Source: CAWDZK01 sp963807005 (GTDB lineage Bacteria > Actinomycetota > Actinomycetes > JACCUZ01). From it: a DNA stretch of 64,000 nucleotides. The translations under genes and the position numbers were made by a program. The notes below the pieces were generated by a model. The model was given only the letters and a program-made list of their open reading frames with translations. It had not been told where the DNA came from and did no database searches. The stretch covers positions 186,001-250,000 of the forward strand of contig CAWDZK010000006.1 of NCBI GenBank assembly GCA_963807005.1, given 5' to 3'. Positions within the stretch are counted from its first letter, which is position 1. The number at the start of each line of letters is the position of its first letter. This document shows positions 52,578-61,244 of the stretch, in pieces.

Positions 52578-52727
52578 TCAGCCGCTGCCGCGCAGGAGGG
52601 TCTCGATCCGCGCCAGGAGCTCGGCCGTGCGGTCGGCCGCGCCGGCGGCCGGGGAGGAGGTGGCCGGGTCCTCCACGGTCGCCGGCCGGTCCCGGCGGGC
52701 CCGCCGCCGGATCTGCTGCTGTCTCAC
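52578..52727 (-). CDS. Hypothetical 49-residue protein
   Basis: A short gene from a GTG at 52727 with a strong ribosome site (AGGAGG 6 nt upstream). It has a basic N-terminus (RQQQIRRRARRDRP), a Pro/Ala linker and an amphipathic C-terminal helix (RTAELLARIETLLRGSG). It lies 124 bp downstream of the XPB-associated gene on the same strand. I do not recognise a family. The di-basic start and Gly-Ser-Gly end make it unlike random antisense peptide. Confidence 0.45.
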   Translation of the reverse strand: MRQQQIRRRARRDRPATVEDPATSSPAAGAADRTAELLARIETLLRGSG

Positions 52728-52851
52728 CGGGACCTCCTGCGCTCCTGCTCGGGCCCCGTGTCCGCCGGGGGATACCACCGGGACGAGATCGCCAAACCTG
52801 GACGTATCCGGGCGTCCGGGTCCCGGTCGGCCGTCCGGTGGGTGCAGTGGG

Positions 52852-55224
52852 TCAGGAGGCCGTCTCGTCGTCCAGCGGGGAGACACCGGTGATCCGGTGC
52901 ACGGCGAACGAGCGGACCGCGCCGCGCAGGTGGTCGTAGGCGTTGAGGTAGCCGCCCTCGACGGCCACCGGCTCCACGACCCGCTGGGTGGCCCGTCCCT
53001 CGGCATCGACGTAGCCGATCCACAGGGCCTCGCCGGACCCCGCCGCCTGGACCAGCATCGCCAGGACGTCCGCCGTCGGCCGCCCGGTACGCAGCGCCCC
53101 GACGAGGCGTTGCTCGTCGCCCCCGCGGATCGCCCGCACCGCGGCGGCGAGCAGCGGCTCCGAGGCCGCCGGCTGCGACGACGCGACGACCGGCACCGGC
53201 CGGCGTCGCGCCGGGGCCCGGCGCGACTCGGGCCGCCGGACGAGCACTGTGCCGTCCGGGCCCTCGGCGGCGGGGGCGAGCCCGGCGGCACGCAGGCGGT
53301 CCAGCACGACGTCCGGCGGCGAGGAGGACACGAGCACCGACGGTGCGATCCGGCGCAGCCCGAGGTCGCGCACCCTGCGGTCACCGAGCAGCACTCCGAG
53401 GGTGGCCTCGTCGTCGCAGCGCACGAACGCCGACGCGGCGCCGACCCGGACCCGGCCGTGCCGGCGGGCCACGTCCTCGACCAGGTAGGTCAGCGGCTGC
53501 GGGACGGGCGTCCGCGAGTACCGGGCCAGCAACCCGGTGACGTCGCCCGCCGTCCAGCCGGCGTCGAAGCCGCGCCGCACGCTGGCCTCGGAGAACCGGT
53601 ACACCGTCGCCCCGCCGGTCGACTCCACGTCGGCCAGCAGCCGTACCGACCGGGCCAGGGCCGGCTCCAGCGGCCCGGGCGCGACCGCGGTGAGGTCGGC
53701 CTGGAGCAGCAGGTGGTCCAACGGCTCGGGCAGCAGCCGGCCGAGGTCGGCGGCGGCGTCGTCCGGCCGGCCGTCGGCCAGCGACCGTCCGTGGGCCCCC
53801 AGCGCACCGCCGGACACCAGGCCGAGCCGCTCGGCCTCGCGCACGGTCCAGCCGACCAGGTCGTCCTGCAGGCGTCCCCCGCGCCGCGGCGCCTGCCAGC
53901 GCAGCCGGTCCGTCAGCGACCCGGTGGTCATGGCGGTGCCGACCGGCAGGCGCGCCAGGTCGCCGAGCACGGCGGCCCGCACGGCGGGCGCGACCGTACG
54001 GTCCAGGTCCGGCCCGAGGGGTGCCAGCGTCCGCCCCCTCATGTCCTGGCTCCCGGCCAGGCCGGCGACCCGGGTCGAGGCCAGCCACGCCCGGGCCAGC
54101 GACACCCAGCGGTGGGCGACCGGCTCGTCCAGCCAGCCGTCGTACGCCGGGGTCGGCAGCCACACCTCGGCGTCCAGGCTGCCGTCGTCACCGGACCCCA
54201 GCAGCCCGGCGGCGTGCGCCACCTCGGCCAGCAGCGCCAGCACCTGCTCGTCGACGTCCAGCGCCGCAGCCGCCCGGGCCCGCTCGCGCACGCCGACGCC
54301 ACCCGCGCGCAGCGCCTTCGGCGGGTCGGTCGACCACAGCTCCAGCAGCTCCTCGACCAGGCGCACGACGTCCGCGGCGGCACCGGCGGCGACCCGGTCG
54401 ACCCGGGCGGGGTCGACCGGAGCGGTCTCCGGCGTGGGCAGCGTCGGCTCCGGCCGGGAGTGGACCCGGCCGCCGCGCAGGTGCAGCGCCACCTCGCGGG
54501 GGAGCACGACGGTGGCCGCGTCGGTGCCGACCAGCAGCCCGTGGGCGAGCAGCCAGTCGACCGGGCTGCCCGCGCTGTCCGCGTCGACGTCGCGGCGGGC
54601 CCGGTCGAGGTGACCGGTCGGTGGCCCCCACGTCATCGTCGCGAGCGCCTCGGCAGCGCCGTCCGGCGCGGCACGGAGCAGGGCGGCCAGCCGCTCGTCG
54701 TCGGCGAGCACGGCGGCGATCGCGCGGGCCGTGCGCACCGGGTCGCCGGCCACGCCGTCATCGGCAGCGGCGCCGACGTCGGCGGCGATCCGTGCCAGCC
54801 GGGACGGCCCGTAGCCGTGCAGCAGCACCTCCGCGGGCGGGCCCACCCCGGCGGCGTGGCCGAGCACCTCGACCACGGTCCTCGGCACCACCAGCCTGTC
54901 GGCGTCGTCCCGGTAGACCAGCGCCCGGACGTGCAGGTCCGCCAGGACCTCGGTCGGGTCGGCGCCGAGCAGCAGGCGGACGTCGTCGTCGGTGCTGTGG
55001 TCCGGCAAGGCGCACAGGACCTCGACCACCTGCAGGGAGAACCGGTCCAGCTGGTCCAGCGCGCGCGTCACCGAGGGCCGGGTGGTGGCCCGGGCAGCCA
55101 GGGACGCGAGGTCCGACGGCACCGGCGACAACAGGTCCGGCCGCGCGCGCAGCAGCGCGACGAGTGCGGCGTCGTCACGAGCGCGCAGGTCGTCCGCCAG
55201 GCTGCGCGGCCGGGAGATGGACAT
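52852..55224 (-). CDS. XPB-associated / helicase-associated domain protein
   Basis: About 790 residues. No helicase motifs are present. The N-terminal third is winged-helix-like (LDQLDRFSLQVVEVLCALPD). The C-terminal part (LLQADLTAVAPGPLEPALARSVRLLADVESTGGATVYRFSEASVRRGFDAGW, then PVPQPLTYLVEDVARRHGRVRVG) is the helicase-associated domain normally encoded next to bacterial XPB. The last 75 residues resemble a WYL-like fold (VQAAGSGEALWIGYVDAEGRATQRVVEPVAVEGGYLNAYDHLRGAVRSFAVHRI). TACCGT (55237 to 55232) is 7 nt before the ATG, so it is probably leaderless. It is presumed to work with XPB. Confidence 0.8.
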   Translation of the reverse strand: MSISRPRSLADDLRARDDAALVALLRARPDLLSPVPSDLASLAARATTRPSVTRALDQLDRFSLQVVEVLCALPDHSTDDDVRLLLGADPTEVLADLHVRALVYRDDADRLVVPRTVVEVLGHAAGVGPPAEVLLHGYGPSRLARIAADVGAAADDGVAGDPVRTARAIAAVLADDERLAALLRAAPDGAAEALATMTWGPPTGHLDRARRDVDADSAGSPVDWLLAHGLLVGTDAATVVLPREVALHLRGGRVHSRPEPTLPTPETAPVDPARVDRVAAGAAADVVRLVEELLELWSTDPPKALRAGGVGVRERARAAAALDVDEQVLALLAEVAHAAGLLGSGDDGSLDAEVWLPTPAYDGWLDEPVAHRWVSLARAWLASTRVAGLAGSQDMRGRTLAPLGPDLDRTVAPAVRAAVLGDLARLPVGTAMTTGSLTDRLRWQAPRRGGRLQDDLVGWTVREAERLGLVSGGALGAHGRSLADGRPDDAAADLGRLLPEPLDHLLLQADLTAVAPGPLEPALARSVRLLADVESTGGATVYRFSEASVRRGFDAGWTAGDVTGLLARYSRTPVPQPLTYLVEDVARRHGRVRVGAASAFVRCDDEATLGVLLGDRRVRDLGLRRIAPSVLVSSSPPDVVLDRLRAAGLAPAAEGPDGTVLVRRPESRRAPARRRPVPVVASSQPAASEPLLAAAVRAIRGGDEQRLVGALRTGRPTADVLAMLVQAAGSGEALWIGYVDAEGRATQRVVEPVAVEGGYLNAYDHLRGAVRSFAVHRITGVSPLDDETAS

Positions 55225-55356
55225 CCGTCCCACGGTACGCGGTGCGCCCGCGTGTCGGCCGCGCGTCGCGAGTCGTCTAACCTCCTGCACACGTCACGGG
55301 ACCGTCGAGCAGCCGCGGGCAGCCAGGGGGAAGCGGCCCGCCAGGGAGGCAGCACT

Positions 55357-56379
55357 GTGAGCAGCGACCGGCCGATCTTCGTCGTGGGATGCCCGCGCTC
55401 GGGCACCACGATGCTGTCGCTGATGATCCACGCGCACCCCCGGCTGGCCATGCCGCCGGAGTCGCGGTTCCTCCTCAAGACCTGGCGCAAGCGGGAGAAG
55501 TACGGCGACCTCTCCAAGCCCCAGCAGCGGATGGCACTGGCCAAGTCCTGCGTGCGCACCGGTTCGAAGGTGCGCGACCTCGGACTCGACCCGGACGAGA
55601 CGCTGCAGGCGATCCTGGCCGCGCCACCCACGATCGGCTCGGCGTTCGGCACCGTCTTCAAGATGTTCGCCGACAAGCACGGCGCCGCCCGCTGGGGGGA
55701 CAAGCGGCCGGCGTACTACCAGGAGGTCGACGTCCTGCTGCGCCTGTTCCCCGACGCGCAGATCGTGCACATCGTCCGCGACGGCCGGGCCAACGTCGCG
55801 TCGCTGAAGAAGATGCCGTGGTGGCCTTACGACTCCATCGGGTCGATGGCCGCCTGGTCGCAGGCCGAGTACTGCTCGCAGCGCAACGCCAAGCGGCTTC
55901 CGGCAGACGTCTTCCACGTCATCCGCTACGAGTCGCTCGTGGCCGACCCGGAGCCGGTGCTGCGCGAGCTGTGCGCGTTCCTCGGCGAGGAGTTCGTGCC
56001 GGCGATGCTGGAGCCGAACGAGGTGCGCGACGTCGTCCCGGAGAAGAAGACCTGGCACGGCAACCTCAAGCAGTCGGTCAACACCGACCGGGTCGAGTCC
56101 TGGCGCAAGGGGCTCGAGCCGTGGGAGCTGGGCCTGATGGAGACCGTGCTGCGCCGCAAGCTGAAGCGGTGGGACTACCAGCTCTCCGGCGCAGGAACCC
56201 GCCCCACGCCGAAGCTGGTCGCCAGGTTCGCCAAGGACGCCTTCGAGCGGCGGTCGGCGATGCGCAAGCGCTGGGCAGAGGAGAGCAGGGAGGCCGCGTC
56301 GGCGACGTACCCGGTGGCCGCCCAGCTCACCTCTCGCCAGATCGAGCTGGCGCAGCAGCAGGGACAGCTGGTCGGCTGA
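55357..56379 (+). CDS. Sulfotransferase family protein (second paralogue)
   Basis: A 340-residue paralogue of the protein at 51 kb, collinear through the whole length: FVVGCPRSGTTMLSLMI, AARWGDKRPAYY, LFPDAQIVHIVRDGRANVASLKKMPWW, FHVIRYESLVADPEPVLRELCAFLGEEF. A GTG start follows a GGGAGG site, so unlike its relative it has a leader. The acceptor is unknown. It is divergent from the XPB-associated gene. The two paralogues flank three minus-strand genes. Confidence 0.9.
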   Translation: MSSDRPIFVVGCPRSGTTMLSLMIHAHPRLAMPPESRFLLKTWRKREKYGDLSKPQQRMALAKSCVRTGSKVRDLGLDPDETLQAILAAPPTIGSAFGTVFKMFADKHGAARWGDKRPAYYQEVDVLLRLFPDAQIVHIVRDGRANVASLKKMPWWPYDSIGSMAAWSQAEYCSQRNAKRLPADVFHVIRYESLVADPEPVLRELCAFLGEEFVPAMLEPNEVRDVVPEKKTWHGNLKQSVNTDRVESWRKGLEPWELGLMETVLRRKLKRWDYQLSGAGTRPTPKLVARFAKDAFERRSAMRKRWAEESREAASATYPVAAQLTSRQIELAQQQGQLVG

Positions 56380-56421
56380 GCCGCCGGGCGCCGGTCGCCG
56401 CGGTCGCGGCAGACTGGCCGG

Positions 56422-57057
56422 ATGGACCGTCCCGACGCCGTCGGCGACGCCGACGTCACAGCCCGGCGGCTGGTCAGCGACTACCTCAGCCGGCTGCACG
56501 CGGCCGGCTGGGTGCTGCCCGCCGCCCGGCGCGAGGCGTTGGTGGACCGGATCCGACGGCTGCTCGACGAGCAGCTCGGCTCCCCGGAGGCGGCAGCCCG
56601 GGTGCGGGCCGTGCTCGGCGAGCTGGGCGACCCCGCGCGGCTGGTCGCCGAGGACGCGGCCCGCGAGCCCCTGCCGCCCACCCCGGCGGCACCGCGCCTG
56701 CGGCACTCCGAGTGGGGGTCGCGCGAGGTGGCCGCCGTCCTGCTGCTGTCGATCGGCGGCCTCGCGCTGCCGCTCGTGGGTCCGGTGGTCGGCCTGGTCG
56801 TCGCCTGGACGGCGCCCGGCTGGACCCGCGTGCAGAAGGCGGTGGCGACCGTCGTCGCGGTGGCCACCCCGGCCGTCCTCGCCGTACCGACCCGGGCCGG
56901 GTTGACCGGCCAGTGGAGCTACCTCTCCGTCGTGGTGCTGCTGCCGCTCGCGGGGCTGGTGCCGGCCGGGTACCTGGCCTGGGTGCTGCGCCGGTCCGCC
57001 CGGTCGCCGGGGCGCCCGGACCGCCCGGCCGGGAGTGAGGCTGCTGCGTCGGGGTAG
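56422..57057 (+). CDS. HAAS-domain membrane protein (second)
   Basis: A 211-residue relative of the 41.9-kb HAAS protein: DYLSRLHAAGWVLPAARREALVDRIRRLLDEQL with AVLGELGDPARLVAEDA, then a TM pair and a C-terminal TM (LLLSIGGLALPLVGPVVGLVVAWTA; VATVVAVATPAVLAVP; YLSVVVLLPLAGLVPAGYLAWVL). It is not paired with a PadR gene. CAGACT (56410-56415), close to the TAGACT -10, is exactly 6 nt before the ATG, so a leaderless start is likely. Confidence 0.8.
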   Translation: MDRPDAVGDADVTARRLVSDYLSRLHAAGWVLPAARREALVDRIRRLLDEQLGSPEAAARVRAVLGELGDPARLVAEDAAREPLPPTPAAPRLRHSEWGSREVAAVLLLSIGGLALPLVGPVVGLVVAWTAPGWTRVQKAVATVVAVATPAVLAVPTRAGLTGQWSYLSVVVLLPLAGLVPAGYLAWVLRRSARSPGRPDRPAGSEAAASG

Positions 57058-57108
57058 GGACGTGGCTGGCTGGTCCGTCCGGCCCTCGGCGCTGCCCCGG
57101 AGGAACCC

Positions 57109-57804
57109 ATGACCACCGCGATCATCGTTCTCGTCGTCCTGCTGGTGGCGCTCGCAGCGCTGGGGTACGTCCTCGTCACCCGCCGCCGCCGGGAGCGAGA
57201 GGAGCTGCAGGAGCGGTTCGGCCCGGAGTACGACCGGGCGGTCGACGAGTCCGGGAGCCGCCGGGCCGCGGAGCACCGGCTCGCCGATGCCGCGGCCCGC
57301 CGCGACCGGGCCGAGGTGCGCGACCTGACGGCCCAGGAGCAGGAGGCGTTCAGCCAGCGCTGGACGCAGGCCCAGGCCGATTTCGTCGACGACCCCGCCG
57401 GTGCCGCCGGCCGGGCGGACGACCTGGTCGGCGAGGTGATGCGCGAGCGCGGCTACCCGCTGGACCACGTCGAGGACCGCGGCGACCTGATGGCTGCCGA
57501 GCACGCCGACCTGGCCGGGCACTACCGCGCCGCCCACGCCATCGGGCAGCGGGCGCACGAGGCCTCCACGGAGGAGCTGCGGCAGGCGTTCGTCCACTAC
57601 CGGGCGCTGTTCACCGAGCTACTGGGCGCCTCAGAGGGACGGCACACCCTCGGCAACGACGGCTCGGAGGACCTGACCGGCGTGGGCCGGGTCGACGGTG
57701 AGGGGGCCCGCCGGCGCGGGCAGCTCGCGGGGCAGCAGGAGCTCGACCTGACCGCCGGTGAGCGGACCCAGGCGACGGCCGACCGCAAGGCGCCGCCGGT
57801 CTGA
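57109..57804 (+). CDS. Membrane-anchored helical protein, function unknown
   Basis: A 231-residue protein. A single N-terminal transmembrane helix (AIIVLVVLLVALAALGYVLV) is followed by a charged, helical cytoplasmic or extracytoplasmic part (RRRREREELQERFGPEYDRAVDESGSRRAAEHRL; RTWTQAQADFVDDPAGAAGRADDLVGEVM) and a disordered tail. The ERFGPEYDR...E segment recurs in actinobacterial proteins of unknown function. It follows the HAAS gene by 51 bp and has GGAGG before the ATG, so the two are probably co-transcribed. Confidence 0.75.
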   Translation: MTTAIIVLVVLLVALAALGYVLVTRRRREREELQERFGPEYDRAVDESGSRRAAEHRLADAAARRDRAEVRDLTAQEQEAFSQRWTQAQADFVDDPAGAAGRADDLVGEVMRERGYPLDHVEDRGDLMAAEHADLAGHYRAAHAIGQRAHEASTEELRQAFVHYRALFTELLGASEGRHTLGNDGSEDLTGVGRVDGEGARRRGQLAGQQELDLTAGERTQATADRKAPPV

Positions 57805-57833
57805 GGCCCTCCTGCCCCACCTAGGCTGTGCGG

Positions 57834-59270
57834 GTGCGCTCCCTCGTCGTCGGGTTCGACCTCGACATGACGCTGATCGACACCCGGCCGGGCATCGCCG
57901 CGGTGTGGGACGCGCTGTCCGCCGAGACCGGGGTCGCCGTCGACAGCGCGGCCGCGGTGAGCAGGTTGGGTCCTCCTCTGGACGAGGAGGTCGCTCGCTG
58001 GTTCCCGCCGGAGTCGCACGAGGCGGTGGGTGACCGGTTCCGCGAGCTCTACCCAGGTCTCGCGGTGCACCCGACCCCGGCGTTCGACGGCGCGCGCGAG
58101 GCGGTCGCCGCTGTGCACGCGCACGGCGGACGGGCGGTCGTGGTGACCGGCAAGTACGAGCCCAACGCCCGGCTGCACCTGCAGCACCTCGGCATCGACG
58201 CCGACGAGTGCGTCGGCTGGCTGTGGGGCGAGCAGAAGGCGGCCGCGCTGCTCGAGCACGGCGCCGGCGTCTATGTCGGCGACCACGTGGGCGACGTGCT
58301 CGGCGCCCGCGCCGCGGGCGCCGTGGCCGTGGGCGTCGCGACCGGTCCGGTGTCCGCCGACGAGCTGCGGGCGGCCGGCGCCGACGTTGTGCTCGCCGAC
58401 CTCACCGAGTTCCCGGCCTGGCTGGACGGCTACGTGCTCGCCGGCCGGTTGGCCGACCTGGACGAGGCGCTGCGCTCGCTCGGCTCGGTGGTCGTGGCCT
58501 TCTCCGGCGGTGCCGACTCGGCGTTCCTGCTGGCCGCCGCCGTCCGCGCCCTCGGCGCCGACCGGGTGCTCGCCGCGACCGCGGTGAGCTCCAGCCTGCC
58601 GGCGTCCGAGCTCGAGGCCGCCGCCCGGTTCGTCGCCGACCTCGGTGTGCGGCACCTGACACCGGCGACCGACGAGATGAGCCGCGAGGGCTACCGCGCG
58701 AACGCCGGGGACCGGTGCTACTTCTGCAAGGCCGAGCTGCTCGACGTCCTGCGACCGCTCGCCGACCGGCTCGGTGTCGCCGCGGTTGCCACCGGCACCA
58801 ACGCCGACGACGCGCTCGCCGGGTTCCGCCCCGGCATCCGGGCCGCCGCCGAGCGCGCGGCCGTCACGCCGCTGCTCGACGCCGGTCTGACCAAGGCACA
58901 GGTGCGGGCTGCCAGCCGGGACTGGGGGCTGGTCACCTGGGACAAGCCGGCGGCGGCCTGCCTGTCGAGCCGGGTGGCTTTCGGGCTGGAGATCTCGCCG
59001 TCCCGGCTGGCCCGGGTGGAGCGCGCCGAGGCCGCCCTGCGTGCCGTGCTCGCGGCCGAGGGGATCAGGGCGCCGGACCTGCGGGTCCGCGACCTCGGCG
59101 ACCGGGCCCGGGTCGAGGTGACGGCGTCCGCCGTCGGGGCGGTCAGCTCGTCGGCCGCCGTCTCGCGGGCGGTGCGCGGGGCCGGCTTCGACCAGGTCGA
59201 GGTGGACCCGCGCGGCTTCCGCTCCGGCGCGATGAACGAGCTGCTCACCGAGCCGGCCCGGTACCGCTAA
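57834..59270 (+). CDS. larE: HAD-family hydrolase fused to LarE sacrificial sulfur transferase
   Basis: A 478-residue fusion. Residues 1-200 are a HAD phosphatase (nucleophile Asp9 and Asp11 in FDLDMTLIDT; VVVTGKYE; YVGDHVGDVLGA). Residues 215-478 are LarE: PP-loop AFSGGADSAFLL, the CYFCK pair (Cys298, Cys301), and PAAACLSSR with the sulfur-donating Cys376. LarE thiolates P2CMN to make the nickel-pincer nucleotide of lactate racemase-type enzymes. The junction is a continuous frame with no internal start site. TAGGCT (57822-57827) is 6 nt before the GTG, so it is probably leaderless. No larB, larC or larA gene lies in the window, and the HAD role is unknown. Confidence 0.88.
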   Translation: MRSLVVGFDLDMTLIDTRPGIAAVWDALSAETGVAVDSAAAVSRLGPPLDEEVARWFPPESHEAVGDRFRELYPGLAVHPTPAFDGAREAVAAVHAHGGRAVVVTGKYEPNARLHLQHLGIDADECVGWLWGEQKAAALLEHGAGVYVGDHVGDVLGARAAGAVAVGVATGPVSADELRAAGADVVLADLTEFPAWLDGYVLAGRLADLDEALRSLGSVVVAFSGGADSAFLLAAAVRALGADRVLAATAVSSSLPASELEAAARFVADLGVRHLTPATDEMSREGYRANAGDRCYFCKAELLDVLRPLADRLGVAAVATGTNADDALAGFRPGIRAAAERAAVTPLLDAGLTKAQVRAASRDWGLVTWDKPAAACLSSRVAFGLEISPSRLARVERAEAALRAVLAAEGIRAPDLRVRDLGDRARVEVTASAVGAVSSSAAVSRAVRGAGFDQVEVDPRGFRSGAMNELLTEPARYR

Positions 59271-59356
59271 CCGCTGGGAACGTCCCCGCGCGCGGGCTAT
59301 CCTGACGGGCCGCGTCCACCGGCGCGCCGTCCGAACGACGATCGATGAGGTCTCCC

Positions 59357-59740
59357 GTGCCTACCGGCAAGGTCAAGTGGTACGACACCGACAAGGGCTT
59401 CGGCTTCCTGTCCCGCGACGACGGCGGCGAGGTCTTCGTGCACTCGTCCGCGCTGCCGGCCGGTGTGCCGGCGCTCAAGCCCGGCGCCCGGGTGGAGTTC
59501 GGCATCGTCGACGGCCGCCGGGGCGAGCAGGCCCTCACGGTGACGCTGCTCGACCCGCTGCCCTCGGTCTCGGCCGGCTCCCGCAAGCCGGCCGAGGACA
59601 TGGCCGTGATCGTCGAGGACGTCATCAAGCTCCTCGACGGCGTCGGCAACTCCCTGCGCCGCGGCCGCTACCCGGACAAGAACATGGCCGGCAAGACGGC
59701 CGCCGTCCTGCGCGCCGTCGCTGCCGACCTCGAGGCCTAG
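59357..59740 (+). CDS. Cold-shock domain protein with C-terminal extension
   Basis: About 127 residues from the GTG at 59357, which has GAGG upstream (an ATG at 59345 would add four residues). The N-terminal CSD has RNP1 KGFGFLSRDD and RNP2 EVFVHSSALP; the 55-residue C-terminal extension is helical (AEDMAVIVEDVIKLLDGVGNSLRRGRYPDKNMAGKTAAVLRAVAADLEA). This extended form is common in actinobacteria. TATCCT (59298-59303) may be the -10. Confidence 0.9.
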   Translation: MPTGKVKWYDTDKGFGFLSRDDGGEVFVHSSALPAGVPALKPGARVEFGIVDGRRGEQALTVTLLDPLPSVSAGSRKPAEDMAVIVEDVIKLLDGVGNSLRRGRYPDKNMAGKTAAVLRAVAADLEA

Positions 59741-59767
59741 CCCGCGCGGCTCACGCCCCACCATCCA

Positions 59768-59836
59768 CCCGCGAGTGGTGGGTTCGGCAGGCCGAAGCAG
59801 GCATCCCGGGTGCGCAACCCACCACTCGCGGGGCAG
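59768..59836. repeat. Palindromic intergenic repeat (copy 2)
   Basis: Perfect 15-bp arms CGCGAGTGGTGGGTT (59770-59784) and AACCCACCACTCGCG (59816-59830) flank about 31 bp. The right 34 bp (59800-59833) match 18480-18513 with one mismatch, so both loci carry the same element. It lies between a cold-shock gene and the MacAB-like operon. Confidence 0.85.
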
Positions 59837-59888
59837 TGGAGGGAGGGGCGGGGTGTCGCCGGCGCGGCGAACGGGGTCGCGACCTCCG

Positions 59889-59894
59889 TACGAT
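59889..59894 (+). promoter_or_regulatory. -10 element of the MacAB-like operon
   Basis: TACGAT, the same hexamer as the -10 at 12740, stands 6 nt before the GTG at 59901, predicting a leaderless message. Confidence 0.55.
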
Positions 59895-59900
59895 GACGCG

Positions 59901-61244
59901 GTGTTACCGGTGCGTAGGTGGTCCGGCGCGGCGGCCCTGGTGGCTGTCCTCGGCGCCGCTGCCGGCTGCAGCGGCGACGGTGGCCGCTCGGTCCGGGTCG
60001 AGCCGGTCGGCCGGGCCACGGTCACCGAGGTGGTGGAGGCGCCGGCCACGGTGACGGCGTTCGCGTCGGCTGTCGTGACCTCGCCCGCCGACGGGACCGT
60101 GGCGGTGCTGCGGGTCCGCGAGGGCCAGCAGGTCCAGGCGGGCAAGGTCCTGCTCCGGATCGACTCGCCGGCCGCGCGGCGCCAGCTGCAGCAGGCGAAG
60201 AAGGCCGACGCCCGGGCCGCCGAGGCCGGGACCTCCCGCGGCGGCGCCGTCACCCTGGCCGGAGCCGCCCAGGCCGACGCCCAGGCCGCGAAGGCGTTCG
60301 AGCGGGCGCGCCGCTCGGCCCGGCGGATCCCCGACAAGGCGGCGCGTCAGCAGGCGCTGGCCGCCCTGAAGGTGTCGCAGTCGCAGTACCGCGCCGCTCG
60401 CGCCGCCGCCGACCAGGCCGCTGCGCAGCTCGCGGCCGGGCTGGGCAGCCTGTCGGCCGCGGTGGCCGCGCTGTCCTCCGCCCAGCGGGTGCAGACCCGG
60501 GCCGCCGTCGCGGCCGCCCGTCAGGCGGTGGCCGCTCTCGTCGTCCGGTCGCCCGTCGCCGGCACCGTCTCGCTCTCGCCGCCGCCGGCGTCGTCCGGCG
60601 CCGGTGACGCCTCCGCCCTGCTCGACCAGCTGCCCGACAGCCTGCAGGGGCAGGCCGGGAGCCTTCTCGGGGGCGGCACGTCAGCCGCGGTCGACGCCGC
60701 GCTGGCCGCCGGCCGGCCGGTGGCTCGCGGCCAGGGTCTGCTCACGGTGGTGGACGCCTCCGAGCTGTCCCTCACCGCGCAGGTCGACGAGACCGACGTG
60801 CTGCTCGTGCGGGCCGGGGTGCCGGCCGCGGCGGAGCTGGACGCGGTTCCGGACGCCACCTACGAGGCAGCGGTGACGACGGTCGACCCGACGCCGACCC
60901 AGTCCAGCCGGGGCGGCGTGACGTATGTCGTGCGGCTCTCGCTCGGCCGCGGCACCCGGACCGACGGCGGCGCCGCGCCGGTCCCGCGCCCCGGCATGAG
61001 CGCCGTGGTGGACCTCAGCGTCCGCACCGCCCGCGACACCGTCGCCGTCCCGGCCGCTGCAGTCTTCCGGGACGGCCGTCGCGACGCCGTGTGGGTGGTG
61101 CAGAACGGTCGGGCCCGGGAACGCCCGGTGCGGCTCGGTGCCCAGGGCGCGAGCCGGGTCCAGGTGCTCGAGGGACTGAGGGTCGGGGAGCGGGTGGTCG
61201 TGCGCGGCGCCGACCAGGTGCGCGCCGGCGACGAGCTCCCGTGA
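59901..61244 (+). CDS. HlyD/MacA-like membrane fusion lipoprotein
   Basis: A 447-residue exported adaptor. The lipobox AAAGC (Cys at about residue 23) is followed by a biotinyl-lipoyl half (VVTSPADGTVAVLRVREGQQVQAGKVLLRIDS), a long Ala/Gln/Arg-rich helical hairpin (about 100-205) and the second lipoyl half with PVAGTVSLSPP, then beta-barrel and membrane-proximal domains. In a monoderm it would lie on the outer face of the cytoplasmic membrane and gate export by the downstream MacB-like pair. It starts at the probable leaderless GTG and overlaps the ATPase gene by 4 bp. Confidence 0.88.
   Translation: MLPVRRWSGAAALVAVLGAAAGCSGDGGRSVRVEPVGRATVTEVVEAPATVTAFASAVVTSPADGTVAVLRVREGQQVQAGKVLLRIDSPAARRQLQQAKKADARAAEAGTSRGGAVTLAGAAQADAQAAKAFERARRSARRIPDKAARQQALAALKVSQSQYRAARAAADQAAAQLAAGLGSLSAAVAALSSAQRVQTRAAVAAARQAVAALVVRSPVAGTVSLSPPPASSGAGDASALLDQLPDSLQGQAGSLLGGGTSAAVDAALAAGRPVARGQGLLTVVDASELSLTAQVDETDVLLVRAGVPAAAELDAVPDATYEAAVTTVDPTPTQSSRGGVTYVVRLSLGRGTRTDGGAAPVPRPGMSAVVDLSVRTARDTVAVPAAAVFRDGRRDAVWVVQNGRARERPVRLGAQGASRVQVLEGLRVGERVVVRGADQVRAGDELP

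Noticed and set aside
37327..55224. Defence island built from the HelD-like ATPase, XPB helicase and its partner
   Set aside because: These are widespread housekeeping-type actinobacterial genes, spread over 18 kb with unrelated genes between, and no nuclease, methylase, integrase or toxin gene accompanies them.
52471..55356. Very long plus-strand open frame upstream of the second sulfotransferase
   Set aside because: It is antisense to the 790-residue XPB-associated gene, is Arg/Gly/Pro-rich with no motifs, and results from high GC; only the part after the GTG at 55357 is real.
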